Positions 5,717-9,736 of a DNA stretch of 9,736 nt are shown piece after piece; position 1 is the stretch's first letter, and each line of letters opens with the position of its first letter. This DNA comes from JBLMZW01 sp050259035 (GTDB lineage: Bacteria; Bacillota; Syntrophomonadia; Syntrophomonadales; DTU052), in assembly GCA_050259035.1 (NCBI GenBank), contig JBLMZW010000080.1, positions 1-9,736 of the forward strand, in the 5' to 3' direction. The notes beneath the pieces were generated by a model that saw only the letters and a list, made by a program, of their open reading frames with translations, ran no database searches and had not been told where the DNA came from. Position numbers and translations under genes: made by a program.

Positions 5717-6877
5717 ATGCCCAATGAATTGCATCTTAGAAAGTTTGTTGCTCCCGAGATTGTATTCGGGGTAGGTGCCAGGCATCTGGCGGGTCGCTAT
5801 GCTCAAAATCTCGGAGCCCGAAAAGTCTTAGTGGTAACCGACCCCGGCATCATAGAAGCCGGTTGGACCAAACAAGTTTTGGATTCTCTTGGGGATGTAG
5901 GGGTTCCATATGCCGTTTTTGATGGTTTAACTCCTAATCCGAAAACCCATGAGGTAATGGCCGGCACCGAATTTTACCGTAAAAACCGTTGCGACGTTAT
6001 AATAGCAGTCGGCGGTGGCAGTGTAATCGACTGCGCTAAAGGGATCGGAATTGTGGATTCTAATGGGGCTCATATAGCGACTTTTGAAGGAGTCGATAAA
6101 GTAGGGGTACCTATAGCGCCCCTGGTTTGTATCCCGACAACCGCCGGAAGCTCTGCAGATGTCTCCCAATTCGCCGTAATAAAGGATCCGAACCGTAAAT
6201 CTAAATTTGCGATTGCCAGTAAAGCTCTGGTGCCAGACGTTGCCCTGATTGATCCAATTACTATTACCACCATGCCACGTTATCTGAGTGCCTGCACCGG
6301 TCTTGATACTTTGACCCATGCTATAGAAGCATTTGTTTCCAATGCCAGTTCCCCTTTAACTGATATCCACGCTTTAGAGGCTGTCCGGTTAATATCCGAA
6401 TACCTGTTGCCATCGTTGGAAAACCCCGATGATATTGTTATTCGAAGTAAGGTTATGCTGGCCACCATGGAGGCGGGTTTGGCTTTTTCAAATGCCATTT
6501 TGGGCGCGGTGCATGCCATGGCTCATGCCCTGGGAGGGCTTATGGAACTCCCCCACGGCGAATGCAATGCAATATTACTGGAATCAGTTATTGACTTTAA
6601 TTATTCATCGGTGCCGGATAGGTATGCCAGTATCGCTGAAGCAATGGGTATAGATATCTCCGGTATGACTGTAGCCGAGTTGAAGACCGCCCTTTTATCA
6701 AAAATCAGAGATATTCGCATACGGGCGGGAGTTGTTCGAGGGTTAAAAGATATCGGAGTCGAACCGGCGCATATTTCTGAACTCTCTGCAAAGGCGCTGG
6801 AAGATGTATGCATTGCCACTAATCCAATTAGTCCAACTTTGACCGAAGTAGGAGACATATTTTATGCCGCCTTATAA
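5717..6877 (+). CDS. ercA: ErcA-like iron-containing alcohol dehydrogenase (probable regulatory family member)
   Basis: This 386-residue protein is a group III metal-dependent alcohol dehydrogenase, a family that interconverts alcohols and aldehydes with NAD(P) and Fe or Zn. The dinucleotide-binding GGGS motif is at 99-102. The expected metal ligands are present: Asp197, His201, His266 and His280, with His270 also conserved in the HAMAHALGG segment. The segments LRKFVAPEIVFG, SNAILGAVHA, LPHGECNA and FNYSSVPDR closely recall Pseudomonas ErcA, an alcohol-dehydrogenase-like protein shown to affect regulation of ethanol oxidation genes. Like ErcA it lies beside signal-transduction genes: the downstream PAS-GGDEF-HD-GYP gene overlaps it by 14 bases. 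With the ligands intact it may still be an enzyme, so plain alcohol metabolism is the alternative. ATG 5717 gives the ErcA-like N-terminus but has a poor ribosome binding site. Family call is strong; ErcA subgroup is from recalled similarity. Confidence 0.85.
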   Translation: MPNELHLRKFVAPEIVFGVGARHLAGRYAQNLGARKVLVVTDPGIIEAGWTKQVLDSLGDVGVPYAVFDGLTPNPKTHEVMAGTEFYRKNRCDVIIAVGGGSVIDCAKGIGIVDSNGAHIATFEGVDKVGVPIAPLVCIPTTAGSSADVSQFAVIKDPNRKSKFAIASKALVPDVALIDPITITTMPRYLSACTGLDTLTHAIEAFVSNASSPLTDIHALEAVRLISEYLLPSLENPDDIVIRSKVMLATMEAGLAFSNAILGAVHAMAHALGGLMELPHGECNAILLESVIDFNYSSVPDRYASIAEAMGIDISGMTVAELKTALLSKIRDIRIRAGVVRGLKDIGVEPAHISELSAKALEDVCIATNPISPTLTEVGDIFYAAL

Positions 6878-8501
6878 CGATGATTCCCGTCGCCAAGAGA
6901 AATTACGCGAACAGCTAATAGGGCTCGGCGAACGATCATTGCGAAAAAGCTATTACGCAGAACTGCAGCAAAGCATGGCAGTCTTGAAGCGATTCCGGGC
7001 CCTAGTTGATATGAGTTTCGACCTTATATTCCTGGTTGATTTCCCTTCGGGCAATATTGTAGACCTGAATCAATCGGCCTGGCATCAATTGGGATACGAA
7101 AAGGATAATATTCTTCAAACATCATTAAATATTTACCTTTTCAGGACTGATACCTCTGAACCATTTCTTTCTACTCTGCCGACTTCCCTTTTGAAGAGCG
7201 AGGCTACCTATCAGGATACTACTGTTGCGGTTTTTCACCGATGTGACGGCAGCCATATTCCGGTGGAAGTATCATTAAGCCTGGTATCATTTGAAAACGC
7301 CAGGTATGTCGTGGTAGTGGCCCGAGATGTTACTGAACGAATGCGGGCTCAGGAAGAAATAAAGCAAGCGAATCTTCTGCTGGAACAAAAGGTGGAAGAA
7401 AGAACAGCGGTTTTGTTGCAGTTATCCGAATCATTAAAGGCAGAGATCGTCGAACGTAAAAAGGCTGAAGAGCAGCTGAGATTTCTTGGTCTGCATGACT
7501 ACGCTACCGGGCTCTATAACCGTGCCTACTTTTCCGAGGAAATGCGCCGGCTCGATGCCGGCAGGCATTATCCGGTCAGCATCATAATGTGCGATGTCGA
7601 TGGATTAAAAATAGTAAACGATGCTCTGGGGCATGAGTCTGGTGATGCACTGCTGTTGGAAGTCGCGAATATATTGCGGGCCGGGGTTCGCAAAGGTGAC
7701 GTCGTGGCCCGGGTCGGCGGTGACGAGTTTGCCATTCTGATTCCCCATAGCAGTATTAAGGACGTCGAGGTTATAGCCAAACGAATTGAGGCTTTAGTTC
7801 TTAAAACCAACAAAAGCAATAGAAAACTCCCTCTTAGTATTTCACTAGGTTACGCTACGAGTTTCGATAAGAGTAAAAGCATGGACGAACTATATAGGGA
7901 GGCAGATAACGATATGTATAAGGCCAAGGCGCTTCATCGGCAAGCCTCGATGGGAGTCATATTTAAGACTATCAGACGCACTTTAAAAACCAAGGACTTC
8001 GGAAGAGGGCATGCACTGCACCTTTGGGTACAGGCCAGGAAGCTGGCCAAAGCCATGGATCTGCCCAATACGAATATCAGGTTGCTGAAAGCCTTAAGTG
8101 AATACCATGATCTTGGCAAACTGGTTACCAGTGATCATATACTTATGAAACCGGGTCCGTTGACCCCGGAAGAGCGTGAGGAAATCAATGCGCACTGCGA
8201 AAGCGGCAGACGCATTGCCCAGGCCGTTTTGCCCCTGGCCCAGATATCTGATTTAATTTATAAACACCATGAACATTGGGACGGGAATGGATACCCGGCA
8301 GGATTAAAGGGTGAGGAAATCCCATTGGAATGCCGGATACTGGCTATTGTTGATGCCTACGACGCTATGACCGACCAGCGTCCGTACCGTAAACCGGTTA
8401 CCCGGGAGGAAGCTATAACCGAGTTGAAGGAAAAGGCCGGAACCCAGTTTGACCCCCAACTGGTTGGACTCTTTATAAGTATTCTAGAGGCCGAGGATTA
8501 G
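6864..8501 (+). CDS. PAS-GGDEF-HD-GYP cyclic-di-GMP turnover protein
   Basis: This 545-residue cytoplasmic protein (no membrane helix) has a PAS domain at about 42-158, a coiled coil at about 160-206 (EEIKQANLLLEQKVEERT and following), a GGDEF domain at about 207-360 and an HD-GYP domain at about 375-543. The cyclase looks active: GGDEF at 285-289, metal-binding Asp244, and an RxxD inhibitory site (Arg276, Asp279) exactly 5 residues before GGDEF. The phosphodiesterase also looks active: His415-Asp416, His444, His468-His469, the HHEHWDGNGYP segment at 468-478, and Asp497. It could therefore make or degrade c-di-GMP depending on the PAS signal. AGGAG lies 9 bases before the ATG, inside the ErcA-like gene, and the overlap of 14 bases implies coupled translation and a functional link. 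The PAS ligand is not evident. A strong terminator follows. Confidence 0.95.
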   Translation: MPPYNDDSRRQEKLREQLIGLGERSLRKSYYAELQQSMAVLKRFRALVDMSFDLIFLVDFPSGNIVDLNQSAWHQLGYEKDNILQTSLNIYLFRTDTSEPFLSTLPTSLLKSEATYQDTTVAVFHRCDGSHIPVEVSLSLVSFENARYVVVVARDVTERMRAQEEIKQANLLLEQKVEERTAVLLQLSESLKAEIVERKKAEEQLRFLGLHDYATGLYNRAYFSEEMRRLDAGRHYPVSIIMCDVDGLKIVNDALGHESGDALLLEVANILRAGVRKGDVVARVGGDEFAILIPHSSIKDVEVIAKRIEALVLKTNKSNRKLPLSISLGYATSFDKSKSMDELYREADNDMYKAKALHRQASMGVIFKTIRRTLKTKDFGRGHALHLWVQARKLAKAMDLPNTNIRLLKALSEYHDLGKLVTSDHILMKPGPLTPEEREEINAHCESGRRIAQAVLPLAQISDLIYKHHEHWDGNGYPAGLKGEEIPLECRILAIVDAYDAMTDQRPYRKPVTREEAITELKEKAGTQFDPQLVGLFISILEAED

Positions 8502-8562
8502 ACAAGTCAGAAGGGGAAAAAGACCGCCCCGTTCATACTTAGAAAAGCCCATAATATGAGCA

Positions 8563-8601
8563 GCCCGTATCACTTTTTTTAAATGATACGGGCCTGTTTT
8601 T
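8563..8601 (+). terminator. Intrinsic terminator after the ercA-like / GGDEF-HD-GYP operon
   Basis: A perfect 10-base stem, GCCCGTATCA (8563-8572) with TGATACGGGC (8584-8593), encloses an 11-base AT-rich loop and is followed by CTGTTTTT. It lies 61 bases after the stop codon. The same stem faces the end of the convergent gene at 8653 but has no T-run on that strand. The remaining parts of 8502-8652 show nothing else I can name. Confidence 0.9.
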
Positions 8602-8652
8602 CAGAATTTGACTCTTTAAAGGATACTTTCGAGCTAGCCTCTCATCAAAAAA

Positions 8653-9736
8653 TCAATTCAACTGATAAAATCCAATATTATCAGACTCTTCGTCCTCCAT
8701 GATACTATCACTCCAGTCGGTCTTTACTATAAGATATCCGGGGTCCGTACCCAGCATAGTTTTAAACTTTAGTTTCTTCACCTGTCCGGCCTTCAGGCTG
8801 CTGATCTTCTTCATTCCCACCACAACATCCCCGGAATCTAGCACGGCATCGGTGGATAAATAAAACCGGGTTTCTATATTCTTAGCTGTACCCTGACCGG
8901 TGTTAGTAACCTCGGCCGAAACCGTAGTCTTCTTGCCCGACACCCTGGGCTCTGCAGCAACTGAGCCTACTACCAAATTGGAAGCAACATTGGCAAACGT
9001 ACCTTCAACCAGATTCCCCGGTGTAGCCTCATAGGCACCCTCCTCGGCTTCTAGGGTCAGGCGATACGTATACTCGCCGGTCAAGACAGGATCGGGAATG
9101 TTTACCCTAATCCTCATCTTTTTGGACTTCCCTGGCCTAATCTTTGATACTTTTGTATTTTGGAATATTTCGTACCAGCCCCCATTTTTCAAATAAATCA
9201 TACCCGTTATGTAACTGATACCCGAAGTCGCTAGCCCCCGGTTAGTAATAGTGACCTGAATTGTGGCCTTACCCGCATTCATGGTCGGTACCGGAGTCAT
9301 TACCGGCGAACCAAGGCTAAGATCGGCGTAATTACCCACATAAACCAGACAGGTACGGGTCTTGCCCCCATCAACAGTAGTTACGGTAATGGTAGCTGTT
9401 CCTTCGCTAACCGGAGTTACTACCCCATCATCGACTGTTGCCACAGAAGGGTTGTCACTGCTCCAAGTAACCTGTTTATTCGTCGCATTCTCGGGGAGAA
9501 AAGAAGTCTTTAGAGTATAGCTCTCTCCCCCGGGGAGAAGAGCCAAAAAGCCTTGATTCAAATATACATAATCGACCGGTATATCATCTGTCAGCGCAAT
9601 AACCCGGTCAGCACTAAAGGGAATCATCCATAGCCTGTTTCCATCGAAAACCCCGCCTATGAATGAATCACTGCCATAGGTCTTCTCATAACCCTGGGGC
9701 CAGGTGTTATAACGGTGCATTTCCCCGGTATCCTTT
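8653..9736 (-). CDS. C-terminal part of a large surface/extracellular protein with Big_2 and CARDB-like domains (5' truncated by window)
   Basis: The frame is open to the right edge, so the N-terminus is missing; the first Met, at 9720, is probably internal. Numbering from that Met, residues 1-45 (with FIGGVFDGNRLWMIPFSADR) look like one unit of a repeat or beta-propeller. Residues about 49-128 are a bacterial Ig-like Big_2 domain, with TWSSDNPSVATVDDGVVTPV and GTATITVTT. Residues about 131-243 and 247-352 are two CARDB-like beta-sandwiches with NRGLATSG and NTGQGTAKN turns and a final ESDNIGFYQLN. There is no LPXTG or C-terminal membrane anchor. Such domains build adhesion or cell-surface proteins, so export is expected, but any signal peptide is outside the window. 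No clear minus-strand terminator is seen. It converges on the c-di-GMP gene; a regulatory link is only a possibility. Confidence 0.85.
   Translation of the reverse strand, partial: KDTGEMHRYNTWPQGYEKTYGSDSFIGGVFDGNRLWMIPFSADRVIALTDDIPVDYVYLNQGFLALLPGGESYTLKTSFLPENATNKQVTWSSDNPSVATVDDGVVTPVSEGTATITVTTVDGGKTRTCLVYVGNYADLSLGSPVMTPVPTMNAGKATIQVTITNRGLATSGISYITGMIYLKNGGWYEIFQNTKVSKIRPGKSKKMRIRVNIPDPVLTGEYTYRLTLEAEEGAYEATPGNLVEGTFANVASNLVVGSVAAEPRVSGKKTTVSAEVTNTGQGTAKNIETRFYLSTDAVLDSGDVVVGMKKISSLKAGQVKKLKFKTMLGTDPGYLIVKTDWSDSIMEDEESDNIGFYQLN

Noticed and set aside
5717..6877. Simple fermentative alcohol dehydrogenase annotation
   Set aside because: Not excluded, since metal ligands are intact, but the ErcA-like segments and the overlapping signalling gene favour a regulatory subgroup.
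4627..8119. Minus-strand open frames over the kinase, ErcA-like and GGDEF genes (such as 4627-4848, 5927-6319, 7568-7819)
   Set aside because: They are opposite strongly supported domain-containing genes and have no family features.
1..9736. CRISPR array, tRNA, rRNA, insertion sequence or integrase
   Set aside because: No regularly spaced repeats, cloverleaf-like sequence, terminal inverted repeats with transposase, or recombinase motifs were seen.

Overview
The window looks like bacterial chromosome from a low-to-moderate GC, Gram-positive-type organism, most likely an anaerobic member of the Bacillota (Clostridia / Syntrophomonas-Desulfotomaculum-like). This is inference from the strong AGGAGG-type ribosome binding sites, short intergenic gaps, an OmpR-type two-component pair, and a surface protein built of Big_2 and CARDB-like domains. 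No RNA gene, CRISPR array, insertion sequence or phage gene was recognised. No gene-free stretch exceeds about 235 bases.

Region 1 (1-2352, + strand) is the end of a compact operon: a JAMM/MPN metalloprotease whose active-site segment resembles eukaryotic Rpn11/CSN5, a six-helix glycine-rich membrane protein, and a protein that joins an N-terminal RING-like zinc domain, a zinc ribbon and a membrane-embedded RDD domain. A deubiquitinase-type JAMM enzyme beside a prokaryotic RING finger is the signature of bacterial ubiquitin-like systems, so an E1, an E2 and a ubiquitin-like protein may lie just left of the window. This is the most interesting part of the window.

Region 2 (2353-3143, - strand) holds two small genes: a three-helix membrane protein with cytochrome-b-like histidines (DUF4405-like), then an unrecognised soluble 101-residue protein. 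They are divergent from region 3 and share with it an AT-rich 233-base intergenic region carrying short direct repeats.

Region 3 (3377-5529, + strand) is a complete membrane histidine kinase and OmpR/PhoB-type response regulator whose reading frames overlap by 4 bases. The divergent membrane protein is the natural first candidate target.

Region 4 (5717-8501, + strand) is a two-gene unit: an ErcA-like iron-containing alcohol dehydrogenase overlapping by 14 bases a PAS-GGDEF-HD-GYP protein with both c-di-GMP synthesis and degradation motifs intact. ErcA proteins are known as regulatory relatives of alcohol dehydrogenases, so the pair may link alcohol or aldehyde status to cyclic-di-GMP. A clear intrinsic terminator follows.

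Region 5 (8653-9736, - strand) is the C-terminal part of a larger, probably extracellular protein (repeat-like segment, Big_2, two CARDB-like domains) that continues past the right edge.
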